A stretch of DNA of 64,000 nucleotides from Bradyrhizobium sp. WBOS07 (GTDB taxonomy: Bacteria > Pseudomonadota > Alphaproteobacteria > Rhizobiales > Xanthobacteraceae), in assembly GCF_024585165.1 (NCBI RefSeq), contig NZ_CP029008.1:4669501-4733500 (forward strand), read 5' to 3'. The notes below the pieces were generated by a model that worked only from the letters and a program-made list of their open reading frames with translations, was not told the DNA's origin and searched no databases. The translations under genes and the position numbers were made by a program. The stretch's first letter is position 1; each line of letters opens with the position of its first letter. This document shows, one piece after another, positions 22,669-30,185 of this stretch.

Positions 22669-23421
22669 TCAGGCGAGCTCGTTGGCCAGCGCGCTGCCGG
22701 CCAGATAAAAGCCGAGCAAAATCATCGCGATCAGGAACCAGCGACGGAACGCCTCGGCCGGCATCCGCGTCCGTACCGACTGGCCGACGAACATGCCGGC
22801 AAAGGCCATGGCGAGGCCCACGGCGCCCGGCACGGCATTGCTCGGCGTCAACAGCCCAACGGCGGTGAGGTTGAAGGCGAGCGCGAGCGTCGCCGTCGTG
22901 AAGAACACGCCGAGCGCCTGCACCAACTCGTCCTTTTCCATGCCGATCGCCTGCATGAACGGCATCGAGGGGATCACCTGGACCCCGGTCGAGGCCGAGA
23001 TCACGCCGGTGACGACACCGACCACGCCGCCGACCCATTTCTCGTTTCTGGGCGCGACGTGGAACTTGAATTTGTTCAGCCCGATCACCGCATACACGAC
23101 GAGCAGGACGCCGAGCACGATCGTGCCGTAGCGCGCATGCGGGCCGGTCAGCGCGCCGGCATTGATCCAGCAGCCGATCACGGTGCCGAGCATCAGCGGC
23201 CACAGCCGCCGTAGGATGTCGCGCAAATACGGGCCGACGAAGGTCTGCCAGATGTTGGTGACGATGGCGGGTACGATCACGATGGCGATGGCGCGGCTCG
23301 GTGTCATGCTCACCGCAAGCAGGCCCATGGACACCGTCGGCAGGCCGAGACCGATCACGCCCTTGACGAATCCGGCGATCAGGAAGACGGCGGCGATGAG
23401 GATGAGGAGCGGGTCGATCAT
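22669..23421 (-). CDS. TauE/SafE family exporter
   Basis: A 250-residue membrane protein with seven or eight hydrophobic helices. It begins MIDPLLILIAAVFLIAGFVKGVIGLGLPTVSMGLL, the duplicated motif area of TauE/SafE, and has STGVQVIPSMPFMQAIGM in the second half. The family moves sulfite, sulfonates or sulfur organic anions across the inner membrane. ATG 23421 is preferred because the longer form to 23511 would overlap the divergent lysR start. It is probably controlled by that regulator. Confidence 0.88.
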   Translation of the reverse strand: MIDPLLILIAAVFLIAGFVKGVIGLGLPTVSMGLLAVSMTPSRAIAIVIVPAIVTNIWQTFVGPYLRDILRRLWPLMLGTVIGCWINAGALTGPHARYGTIVLGVLLVVYAVIGLNKFKFHVAPRNEKWVGGVVGVVTGVISASTGVQVIPSMPFMQAIGMEKDELVQALGVFFTTATLALAFNLTAVGLLTPSNAVPGAVGLAMAFAGMFVGQSVRTRMPAEAFRRWFLIAMILLGFYLAGSALANELA

Positions 23422-23474
23422 TTGGGCACATTGACCGAAGCCGCGCCGGCGCACAATCTGGAGGTTACGGAGGA

Positions 23475-23497
23475 AGCCTTCGCTTGAAACGAAGGCT
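23475..23497. promoter_or_regulatory. Palindromic LysR-type box
   Basis: Perfect 8-bp arms AGCCTTCG and CGAAGGCT enclose the 7 bases CTTGAAA. Inside is a T-N11-A core, as expected for LysR regulators. It lies 13 bp before lysR and about 55 bp before the divergent tauE start. It could also fold as an mRNA hairpin ahead of lysR. Confidence 0.6.
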
Positions 23498-23509
23498 GGG
23501 AGACCTGCC

Positions 23510-24400
23510 ATGCGCTTCGACCTCGTCGACCTTCAGCTCTTCATCGCGGTCGCCGACCAGCGCAGCATCACCCGCGGCGCGGAACGTTCGCATCTGGCCC
23601 TGGCCTCGGCCAGCGCGCGCATCAAGGGGCTCGAGGAGGCGCTCGGCGTCGCGCTGCTCAAGCGCGGCCGCCGGGGCGTCGAGTTGACCGCGGCCGGCGA
23701 GAGCCTGCTCGATCATGCCAGGCTCGTCATCCACCAGATCGAGGCCATGCGCGGCGATCTCGCCGGCTTTGCCTCCGGCGTGCGTGCCAGCGTGCACTTT
23801 CTCGCCAACACGTCGGGCCTGTCCGAGCATCTGCCCAAGGCGTTGGCCGGCTTCCTGCGCGAGCATCGCGATGTCGCCGTCGACATCGAGGAGCGCGAGA
23901 GCACCGACATCGCGGCTGCGATCACCGCGGGCGCGGCCGATCTCGGCTTTGCCGCCGAGCACGCGCTGCCCGATCATATCGAGCGCTTCGTGTTCAGCGA
24001 AGACCGCTTGACGCTGGTGACTGCGCGCCGCGGCCCGTTCGCCGGCCGGCGCCAGATCGATTTTCAGGAGGCGGGGGCTTGCGACTTCGTCGGGCTGACC
24101 AGCGCCACCGCGTTGCAGATGCACATTTCGAAGCATGCGGCCCGGCTCGGCATGCGCCCGCATTTCCGCGCGCGGCTGCGCGATTTCGACGCGATCTGCC
24201 AGATGGTGGCGGCCGAGGTCGGGGTCGCCCTCGTGCCCGAGGCCGCCGCCCGTCGCTGCGCCAAGCTGATGCCGCTCGCAGTCGTTCGGCTCCGCGATGC
24301 CTTCGCCAACCGCCGCCTGGTGATCTGCGCGCGCAGCTTCAAGGCGCTGCCCCGGCCGGCGAAGATGCTGGTGGAGCATTTGAGGGCAGAGGCGGTGTGA
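23510..24400 (+). CDS. LysR family transcriptional regulator
   Basis: A 296-residue protein with an N-terminal winged helix-turn-helix (MRFDLVDLQLFIAVADQRSITRGAERSHLALASASARIKGLE, residues 1-60) and a C-terminal substrate-binding domain. The DNA-binding part is a clear LysR signature. It is divergent from a TauE/SafE exporter gene with a palindromic T-N11-A box between them, so it likely controls that exporter. The co-inducer is unknown. Confidence 0.92.
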   Translation: MRFDLVDLQLFIAVADQRSITRGAERSHLALASASARIKGLEEALGVALLKRGRRGVELTAAGESLLDHARLVIHQIEAMRGDLAGFASGVRASVHFLANTSGLSEHLPKALAGFLREHRDVAVDIEERESTDIAAAITAGAADLGFAAEHALPDHIERFVFSEDRLTLVTARRGPFAGRRQIDFQEAGACDFVGLTSATALQMHISKHAARLGMRPHFRARLRDFDAICQMVAAEVGVALVPEAAARRCAKLMPLAVVRLRDAFANRRLVICARSFKALPRPAKMLVEHLRAEAV

Positions 24401-24488
24401 GGTGCCGCTTATCCTCCAGGGGAGGATGAGAACCACCTACCGCGCCGTCCGCTCCCGCGTCGGTGATCCAAGCTTCCGCTCGCGTTTG

Positions 24489-25271
24489 TTACTGGTTGAG
24501 AAGGTTCAGCGCTTCTTCGTGCACCCTGGCGTCGCCGGCCGCGATGATCCGGCCGCCGCCTTGGGCCGGCCCGCCTTCCCAGGTGGTGACGACGCCACCG
24601 GCGCCGGTCACGATCGGGATCAGCGCCGCGATATCGTACGGCTTCAGCTCGGTCTCGACCACGAGGTCGACGTGACCTGCGGCCAGCATGCAATAGGAAT
24701 AGCAGTCGCCGCCATAGCGCGACAGCCGCGCGCCCTTTTCGATGCGGCCGAAGATGGCGCGATCGCTCTCGTTCATCAGCAGGGGGCTCGTGGTGTAGGA
24801 CGTCGCTTCCGCGAGCGAGGCGCAGCGGCGGACCTGGAGCCGGCGCTCGCCGGAGGGTCCCTTGTAATTGGCCGAGCCGTTGTCGCCGGAGAAGCGCTCG
24901 CCGATGAAGGGCTGATGCATCATGCCGAACACCGGCGCGCCCTTGTGCAGCAGCGCGATCAGCGTCCCCCAGATCGGAAAGCCGCCGATGAAGGATTTGG
25001 TGCCGTCGATGGGATCGAGCACCCAGACATAGTCGGCGTCCTCGCGCTCGCTGCCGAATTCCTCGCCGACGATGCCGTGCTGGGGGAAGTTGGCCTTGAT
25101 CAGCCGGCGCATCACCGCCTCCGCGGCGCGGTCGGCTTCGGTGACCGGATCGAAATCCTTGGTGTTGCTCTTGTCGTCGATCGACAGCGAGGTGCGGAAG
25201 AACGGCAGGATGGTTTCGCCGGAGGCGGTGGCGAGCCGTCCGATGAAGGCGGAGAAGTCGATCACCGTCAC
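24489..25271 (-). CDS. hisN: Histidinol-phosphatase of the inositol monophosphatase family
   Basis: A 260-residue protein. It has the metal-binding motifs of the IMPase family: GEEFG (Glu after the first strand), DPIDGTKSF, and a C-terminal ELKPYDIAALIPIVTGAGG with the last Asp. In actinobacteria and alphaproteobacteria this subfamily hydrolyses histidinol phosphate in histidine synthesis, so hisN is likely, although a myo-inositol-phosphate or related activity cannot be excluded. No other his genes are adjacent. Confidence 0.85.
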   Translation of the reverse strand: MTVIDFSAFIGRLATASGETILPFFRTSLSIDDKSNTKDFDPVTEADRAAEAVMRRLIKANFPQHGIVGEEFGSEREDADYVWVLDPIDGTKSFIGGFPIWGTLIALLHKGAPVFGMMHQPFIGERFSGDNGSANYKGPSGERRLQVRRCASLAEATSYTTSPLLMNESDRAIFGRIEKGARLSRYGGDCYSYCMLAAGHVDLVVETELKPYDIAALIPIVTGAGGVVTTWEGGPAQGGGRIIAAGDARVHEEALNLLNQ

Positions 25272-25575
25272 AGGCCAGGTCCTCGAAGCGAAAGTTGGAT
25301 GAAGCTCGCCTCCTGCCTAACTCAATTCGCCTCCCGCGGGCAGCGCTGTCTTGGTTTTGCACCCTGGTATTTTGGATGCAGCAGCGCGCCGCGTTCCTCA
25401 GTCATCTCCTGGGCAAATATCGATCACAACGTTGAAAACTTAGTTCCGCCGCTGCCTCGTTCGTATGCAAACATCTATCAACCCATTGAAATCCCTTATC
25501 AAAGAAACTGAATCTGGGTTTCCCTGGAAGCAACTGAGCCATGTGCGTATTGCATGGGAAATGGCTCGAAAGTCC

Positions 25576-25604
25576 TTGCACTTTGTGCGGCGCGGTCGCA
25601 TATT
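25576..25604 (+). promoter_or_regulatory. Sigma-70 promoter of the small RNA
   Basis: TTGCAC at 25576-25581 and CATATT at 25599-25604 are separated by exactly 17 bp. Both hexamers match the housekeeping consensus in four or five positions. Transcription would start near 25611. Confidence 0.6.
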
Positions 25605-25610
25605 GTTGCG

Positions 25611-25701
25611 GTGCGGTAGCGCTTGGCGTTACCGCTGCCCTCCTTGGGCGTTTCCTCCCTAGACTTGGGCCGCTTGCGTCATTCGCGAGCGGCCCTTTTT
25701 T
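25611..25701 (+). ncRNA. Candidate trans-acting small RNA, about 90 nt
   Basis: Three stem-loops are seen in order: GCGGTA/TACCGC (25614-25636), GCCC-TCCTT-GGGC (about 25637-25650) and a strong terminator. Between the last two is the single-stranded stretch GTTTCCTCCCTAGACTT. Both the middle loop and this stretch carry CU-rich CCTCC-like motifs able to pair with ribosome-binding sites, as seen in many alphaproteobacterial small RNAs. The promoter and terminator leave no room for a protein. It lies in the 524-bp gap between hisN and the amidohydrolase; the rest of that gap (25272-25575, 25702-25795) shows no gene. I cannot assign a known RNA family. Confidence 0.65.
25667..25701 (+). terminator. 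Rho-independent terminator of the small RNA
   Basis: GGGCCGCT/AGCGGCCC with an inner GCG/CGC pair and loop TCATT, followed by six T residues at 25696-25701. Confidence 0.9.
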
Positions 25702-25795
25702 CTTGCCGCCGCCGTTTTCGTTTCGGGCGCGCAAGCTTGCGAAGCGAAACCGCGATCGCGCTCAGGATATCGTCGTTGAAGAGAGAAGCCGGCGA

Positions 25796-26686
25796 CTATT
25801 CCGCCGCCGCCTGGAACGGGCCGAGATCGCCGAACGGAATCGTGGTCGCCAGCACGTCGGCAAGAACGCCGAAATCGCTCGCCACCTGCGCAAAGCGTGG
25901 ACCGCGCTCGCGCCGCCGCTCGTCCATGTAGATGGCGCGGTTGAGCTCGAGCTGCACCGCGTGCAGGCCGCTCGCGGGATTGCCGTAATGCTCGGTGATG
26001 AAGCCGCCGGCATAGGGCTTGTTGCGGCCGATCGAATAGCCCAGGCCGGTGAAGGTCTCCTCGACCCGGTCGGGCAGAAGCGGCGTGCAGCTCGTGCCGT
26101 AGCGGTCGCCGATCACGACGTCGGGCCGGCGCGGCTCGTCACGGGCCACGCCGACCGAGGGCATCGAGTGGCAATCGACCAGCACCACGGTCCCGAACAT
26201 CTGGTGCACCTTGTTGATCAGCCGGCGCAGCGCACGATGGTAAGGCTTGTACAGCGTCTCGATCCGCCCCAGCGCGTCGTCGACCAGAATGCGGTCGCGG
26301 TAGATCTCCTGGCCGTCGCCGACCACGCGCGGAATGGTGCCGAGGCCGCCGGCGACCCGCATCGAGCGGGTGTTTGCGAAGCTCGGCAGCCGCCCGGTGA
26401 ACATGCGCGGGTCGAGCTCATAGGGCTCGCGATTGACGTCGACATAGGAGCGGGGAAAGTTGACCCTGACGGTCGGAAAGCCGCGCTCGCTCAAGTGGCC
26501 GATCAGCTCGTCCATGAAGGAATCTTCGGACCGGCGCAGCGTCAGCAGGTCGATCCTGGACGCCGCGAGGAATTCGTCCGGATAGGTCGAGCCGGAATGG
26601 GGCGAGTTGAAGATGACCGGCGCGCGCCATTGCGCGGGCTCCACGATCTCGAAGGCTGGCGACGTCTCGCCGTCAAACCGGGTCAT
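25796..26686 (-). CDS. N-formylglutamate amidohydrolase family protein
   Basis: A 296-residue protein. Family signatures include VIFNSPHSGSTYP at the start, the metal/catalytic stretch FPRSYVDVNREPYELDPRMF, VLVDCHSMPS and GYSIGRNKPYAGGFITEHYG. The family hydrolyses N-formylglutamate to glutamate and formate in histidine breakdown, although many members are paralogues with unknown acyl-amino-acid substrates. No hut genes are adjacent. It is divergent from cpdR over a 333-bp gap holding an inverted repeat. Confidence 0.88.
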   Translation of the reverse strand: MTRFDGETSPAFEIVEPAQWRAPVIFNSPHSGSTYPDEFLAASRIDLLTLRRSEDSFMDELIGHLSERGFPTVRVNFPRSYVDVNREPYELDPRMFTGRLPSFANTRSMRVAGGLGTIPRVVGDGQEIYRDRILVDDALGRIETLYKPYHRALRRLINKVHQMFGTVVLVDCHSMPSVGVARDEPRRPDVVIGDRYGTSCTPLLPDRVEETFTGLGYSIGRNKPYAGGFITEHYGNPASGLHAVQLELNRAIYMDERRRERGPRFAQVASDFGVLADVLATTIPFGDLGPFQAAAE

Positions 26687-26933
26687 CTTCTCAGGCTTCG
26701 TCCCTTCGCGCCGGGATCTGGCAGGGAGCCAGACCGCATCGATTCGGCCGATGGATGCGGCTCTTATGTGTCGTCATTGTCCGGAATCGCAACCATTCTG
26801 CCAAGTGAAAAGATGTACCGATCCATTGGAACACGTCTTAACCGTGCGGGCAGGGAAGCGGGGACGCGGCGGCGCGGCTCGATTGATTCGAGCCGCTTTC
26901 CGGTTCACAAGAGTGCGGCAGCGCAGCCGGCCC

Positions 26934-26964
26934 AGGGTAAAGATTTTCACCCCAAATTTACCCT
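26934..26964. promoter_or_regulatory. Inverted repeat upstream of cpdR
   Basis: Arms AGGGTAAA (26934-26941) and TTTACCCT (26957-26964) are perfect complements with a 15-bp AT-rich spacer, 56 bp before the cpdR start. They could be an operator. Nothing else distinct is seen in 26687-27019. Confidence 0.4.
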
Positions 26965-27019
26965 CTGTCGGGCTTAGTGACCTCTGCTGATATCCTCTGG
27001 GGATGCGACGATTCCTGCC

Positions 27020-27379
27020 ATGCCAAAGATCCTGCTCGCCGAAGACGACAACGACATGCGCCGTTTCCTGGTCAAGGCGCTGGAAAACGCCGGTTTTCAG
27101 GTCTCGTCCCATGACAACGGCATGGCCGCCTATCAGCGGCTGCGGGAAGAGCCGTTCGAGATGCTGCTGACCGACATCGTGATGCCGGAGATGGACGGCA
27201 TCGAGCTCGCCCGCCGGGCCTCGGAACTCGACCCTGACATCAAGATCATGTTCATCACCGGCTTTGCCGCAGTCGCCCTGAACTCGGATTCGGACGCTCC
27301 CAAGAACGCCAAGGTGCTGTCCAAGCCCGTGCACTTGCGCGAATTGGTCAGCGAAGTGAACAAGATGCTGGCGGCCTGA
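27020..27379 (+). CDS. cpdR: CpdR-type single-domain response regulator
   Basis: A 119-residue receiver domain with no output domain. Acidic pocket residues are in LAEDDND, the phospho-acceptor is Asp52 in LLTDIVMPEMDG, Thr in FITGF and Lys102 in LSKPVH complete the site. Length and sequence match CpdR of alphaproteobacteria, which when unphosphorylated takes ClpXP and its substrates, such as CtrA, to degradation during the cell cycle; phosphate comes from the CckA-ChpT relay. It is next to the tRNA-Val gene. Confidence 0.92.
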   Translation: MPKILLAEDDNDMRRFLVKALENAGFQVSSHDNGMAAYQRLREEPFEMLLTDIVMPEMDGIELARRASELDPDIKIMFITGFAAVALNSDSDAPKNAKVLSKPVHLRELVSEVNKMLAA

Positions 27380-27396
27380 ATAGGCCCCGTTCCGTC

Positions 27397-27444
27397 CTTG
27401 CGCCGGGTCCCCTGAGCCGTTATAGGGACCCCACCCGACGCAAG
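27397..27444 (+). promoter_or_regulatory. Promoter and long inverted repeat before tRNA-Val
   Basis: TTGCGC at 27398-27403 and TTATAG at 27420-27425 are 16 bp apart and could serve as the tRNA promoter, with start near 27432. The same stretch is an imperfect inverted repeat: CTTGCG and CGGGT on the left are mirrored by ACCCG and CGCAAG on the right (27397-27444). It may also end the cpdR transcript. Confidence 0.45.
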
Positions 27445-27454
27445 TGGACTATTA

Positions 27455-27529
27455 GGGCGCGTAGCTCAGCGGGAGAGCACTACCTTGACATGGTAGGGGT
27501 CACAGGTTCGATCCCTGTCGCGCCCACCA
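27455..27529 (+). tRNA. tRNA-Val (anticodon GAC)
   Basis: A 75-base gene including an encoded CCA. The acceptor GGGCGCG pairs with CGCGCCC, the D arm holds GCTC/GAGC around AGCGGGA, the anticodon stem CTACC/GGTAG carries loop TTGACAT with GAC at 27487-27489, and the T arm CACAGG-TTCGATC-CCTGT follows. All standard arms are present. Confidence 0.97.
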
Positions 27530-27615
27530 CGCTTCGCCAAAAGGCTTCGCGTGGCGCAGCCACGCCCAACAAATGGCGAAGCGTGTCCGGCGTAGCTCGA
27601 AGAGCGTAGACGGAC
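27528..27615. repeat. Nested inverted repeats directly after tRNA-Val
   Basis: CACGCTTCGCCA (27528-27539, overlapping the tRNA's CCA end) is the perfect complement of TGGCGAAGCGTG (27574-27585), with GCGTGGC/GCCACGC nested inside. A second hairpin, GTCCG...CGGAC with CTC-GAA-GAG at its centre, follows at 27585-27615. The second type resembles dispersed Rhizobiales palindromes. There is no integrase nearby, so it is not an obvious attachment site. Confidence 0.65.
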
Positions 27616-27668
27616 TGGCGCGCCTTGCGCGGTATGGAACACGCCCTACCGCCAGGCATTGTTCGGTC

Positions 27669-27896
27669 ATGCCAAAGCCCCCCACAAAATCCTTCAAGCG
27701 CGGCGATCACGTCAGCTGGAATTCCGAGGCCGGCCGTGTGCGCGGCCATATCCAGCGCGTGCACAGGAGGGACGTCGACTACAAGGGCTACACCCACCAC
27801 GCCAGCCCGGACGATCCGCAATATGAGATCAAGAGCGACAAGACGGATCACGTCGCCCTGCACAAGGGCCGCGCCTTGCGGCTGTTGAAGAGCTGA
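27669..27896 (+). CDS. DUF2945 (TUDOR-like) small protein
   Basis: A 75-residue basic protein: FKRGDHVSWNSEAGRVRGHIQRVHRRD, then a middle with ASPDDPQYEIKSDKTDHVALHKGRALRLL. This matches the DUF2945/hypervirulence-associated TUDOR-domain family, small proteins of unknown function often close to stress genes. ATG 27669 begins the family alignment. It is 7 bp ahead of the DUF488 gene, so they are probably co-transcribed. Confidence 0.85.
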   Translation: MPKPPTKSFKRGDHVSWNSEAGRVRGHIQRVHRRDVDYKGYTHHASPDDPQYEIKSDKTDHVALHKGRALRLLKS

Positions 27897-27903
27897 CGGC
27901 GCC

Positions 27904-28482
27904 GTGAGCAGAGTCGGCGAGGCGTCCCTGGCTCATCCGTTCTTCACCATCGGTCATGCCGCCCGTTCGATCGAGGAATTCGCCCGATTGTTGCAGGACA
28001 GCTCGGTCACGTTCGTGGCCGACGTTCGCACCGTGCCCCGCTCCCGCACCAACCCGCAGTACAATCGCGAGACCCTCCCTCAGTCGCTCGCGGCCGTTTC
28101 GATCGGTTATGAGCACATTGCCTCGCTTGGCGGCCTGCGCAGCCGCAAGCGCGAGGTGCCGCGCGAGACCAATGCGTTCTGGCAGAACGGCAGCTTCCAC
28201 AATTATGCCGACCACGCCATGAGCGCGGCCTTTCCTGAAGGGCTGGCGCATCTGCTGGCTCTAGGGCAGGTGCAGCGCTGCGCCATCATGTGCGCGGAGA
28301 CGTTGTGGTGGCGATGCCACCGGCGGATCATCACGGATTATCTGATCGCAGCCGGCGAGACGGTGTTTCACATTCTCGGACCCGGGCAGGTCAAACCGGC
28401 CGAGATCAATCCGGCTGCGCGATCGCTGCCCGATGGGCGGCTGGCTTATCCGGCGGAGACCCTGGCCGCATCCCGCGGGTGA
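27904..28482 (+). CDS. DUF488 family protein
   Basis: A 192-residue protein beginning at GTG 27904. The DUF488 signature is seen in FFTIGHAARSIEEFARLLQDSSVTFVADVRTVPRSRTNPQYN near the N terminus and in CAIMCAETLWWRCHRRIITDYL towards the C terminus, where Cys and His residues are conserved in the family. Function is unknown. It follows the DUF2945 gene at 7 bp. Confidence 0.88.
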   Translation: MSRVGEASLAHPFFTIGHAARSIEEFARLLQDSSVTFVADVRTVPRSRTNPQYNRETLPQSLAAVSIGYEHIASLGGLRSRKREVPRETNAFWQNGSFHNYADHAMSAAFPEGLAHLLALGQVQRCAIMCAETLWWRCHRRIITDYLIAAGETVFHILGPGQVKPAEINPAARSLPDGRLAYPAETLAASRG

Positions 28483-28530
28483 ACGCGGCGTGGGCCGACA
28501 GCCCAGTGCGCTCCGTCCTGAGCCCGGATT

Positions 28531-28550
28531 TGTCCCTAGCGGTAGGGACA
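28531..28550. promoter_or_regulatory. Inverted repeat upstream of the binding-protein gene
   Basis: Perfect 8-bp arms TGTCCCTA and TAGGGACA with a 4-bp spacer, 60 bp before the start at 28611. Its size and symmetry suit a dimeric regulator; no regulator gene is adjacent. Confidence 0.45.
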
Positions 28551-28610
28551 GACATTCGCCGCGGCCGGCGCGACATTGCGTCTGCGAAATATAACTCGAT
28601 GGAGGACATC

Positions 28611-29762
28611 ATGATCAGGCGCTGCCTTGCCGCCTTGTGCGTCGGCACCGCAATGGTTCTCGCCGTCCCCGGCGCCAAGGCCGACATCAAGGTGGGAATC
28701 GTGGTTTCTGCTACCGGGCCGGGCTCGGCGCTTGGGCAGCCGCAGATGCGGACGGTGGCGGCCCTGCCCAGGGAGATCGGCGGTGAGAAGATCGTCTATA
28801 TCCCTCTCGACGACGAATCGGATTCGACCAAGGGCATTCAGAACGCCCGCCGGCTCGTCATCCAGGATGGTGTCGACGCGCTGATCGGCTCCTCGCTCAC
28901 GCCCGTGACGATGCCGATGCTCGATGTCGCCTGGGAAGCCAAGACACCGATCATCTCGCTGGCCGCAGCGACAGCCATCGTCCAACCGATGGACGAACGG
29001 CGCAAATGGGCCTTCAAGGTCGTTCCCAACGACGATTTGATGGTACTCGCGATTCTCAAGCACATCGCCAGGTCGGGCGCCAAGACGCTCGGTTATATCG
29101 GCGTGTCCGACGGCTATGGCGAGGGCTACTACAAGGAGGTGAGCCGGCTCGCTCCTACCTTCGGCCTGACCGTGACCACGCACGAGGTCTATGCGCGAGC
29201 CGACACCAGCGTGACCGGTCAGGCTCTCAAGGTCATGGCGACGAATCCGGACGCTGTTTTCATCGCCTCGGCGGGCACCCCGGCAGTGTTGCCGCAGCAG
29301 GCCCTGCGCGAGCGCGGTTATTCCGGCAAGATCTACCAGACTCACGGTGTGGCTACCGAGGAATTCATCAAGCTCGGCGGCGCCAGCGTCGAAGGCGCCG
29401 TGTTCACCGGCGAGGCGTTCACGATCGCGGATGATCTGCCGGCGGACGATCCTTTCCGCAAGGTTCGGGATCAGTTTGCGGTCGCCTACGAGAAGACGAA
29501 CGGGCAGAAGCCGAACATCTTCGCGGCGCATCTGTGGGATTCGATGGCGCTTCTCCAGACGGCGATCCCGAACGCGTTGAAGAGGGCGAAACCCGGCACG
29601 GCAGAGTTTCGCACCGCCCTTCGCGACGAGCTTGAGCGAGTCAAGGACGTATATCTGAACAACGGCCTGTCCACGATGAGTGCAACCGATCACAACGGCT
29701 ACGACGAGCGCTCGGCGTTTCTGATCAAGGTGGAAGGAGGCCGCTTCAGGCTGATGAAGTAG
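28611..29762 (+). CDS. ABC-type branched-chain amino-acid binding protein (LivK-like), orphan
   Basis: A 383-residue periplasmic protein. A signal peptide (MIRRCLAALCVGTAMVLAVPGAKA) precedes a type I periplasmic binding fold: IKVGIVVSATGPGSALGQPQ, then GIQNARRLVIQDGVDALIGSS and the hinge region KWAFKVVPNDD. ATG 28611 is preceded by GGAGGACATC. No permease or ATPase gene of this class is within the window, so it may feed a transporter elsewhere or act as a sensor partner. The ligand is unknown. Confidence 0.9.
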   Translation: MIRRCLAALCVGTAMVLAVPGAKADIKVGIVVSATGPGSALGQPQMRTVAALPREIGGEKIVYIPLDDESDSTKGIQNARRLVIQDGVDALIGSSLTPVTMPMLDVAWEAKTPIISLAAATAIVQPMDERRKWAFKVVPNDDLMVLAILKHIARSGAKTLGYIGVSDGYGEGYYKEVSRLAPTFGLTVTTHEVYARADTSVTGQALKVMATNPDAVFIASAGTPAVLPQQALRERGYSGKIYQTHGVATEEFIKLGGASVEGAVFTGEAFTIADDLPADDPFRKVRDQFAVAYEKTNGQKPNIFAAHLWDSMALLQTAIPNALKRAKPGTAEFRTALRDELERVKDVYLNNGLSTMSATDHNGYDERSAFLIKVEGGRFRLMK

Positions 29763-29851
29763 CAGCCGGGCAGCAGGCGTTTGTCGCTCTGCGCGACGCG
29801 TCGCGCTCGGCAATGCAGTCATCCTTGACGTGGTGTTGCGCCGGTCCAATC

Positions 29852-30040
29852 TCACGGTCCCGGGGTCACAAACGCCGAGATGATCGTGGCGTCGCGGTCC
29901 AGCATGATCTGCCAGTGCGATGCGCCGCCCTGATGCCAGACCGAATAGACGTCCTGCCCTTGCGGTCCCACGCCGAGGAATTCGATCGATTCGATCGGGC
30001 CCAGCTCGGCAAGGCCTGGTTGCAGCAGCGGCAAACACAT
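29852..30040 (-). CDS. Small hypothetical protein, 62 residues
   Basis: A 62-residue protein with no signal peptide, containing EFLGVGPQGQDVYSVWHQGGASHWQIML and a C-terminal AFVTPGP. Codon use is like its neighbours and AGAGGG lies 8 bases before the ATG. It sits alone in a 423-bp gap. The other bases of that gap hold only the FNR-type box at 30113. No family is recognised. Confidence 0.45.
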   Translation of the reverse strand: MCLPLLQPGLAELGPIESIEFLGVGPQGQDVYSVWHQGGASHWQIMLDRDATIISAFVTPGP

Positions 30041-30112
30041 GACGCACCCTCTTTCGGGAGAGCTGCGCGGAAATCCTGCAGATGCTGTTGCTGCGTCGCC
30101 GGGATCAACGCG

Positions 30113-30126
30113 TTGATCTCAATCAA
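30113..30126. promoter_or_regulatory. FNR/FixK2 binding box
   Basis: The sequence TTGATCTCAATCAA is an exact TTGA-N6-TCAA match. It lies 60 bp upstream of the secreted-protein start at 30186; a site at -41.5 would put transcription start near 30161, just before the GGGAGG ribosome site. It is the only such exact match I noticed among intergenic regions of the window. Confidence 0.6.
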
Positions 30127-30185
30127 GGTGGTCGCGCCGAAACCAGGCAAGCTCAACGAGAAGATGCAAATCGGGAGGATTGACC

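Noticed and set aside
25710..25745. Inverted repeat GTTTCG/CGAAAC with CGCAAGCTTGCG inside, downstream of the amidohydrolase
   Set aside because: Neither strand has a T-run and it is close to the small RNA's terminator; I could not decide a role.
27528..27585. tRNA-end inverted repeat considered as a phage or island attachment site
   Set aside because: No integrase, no second copy of the tRNA end in the window and no change of base composition.
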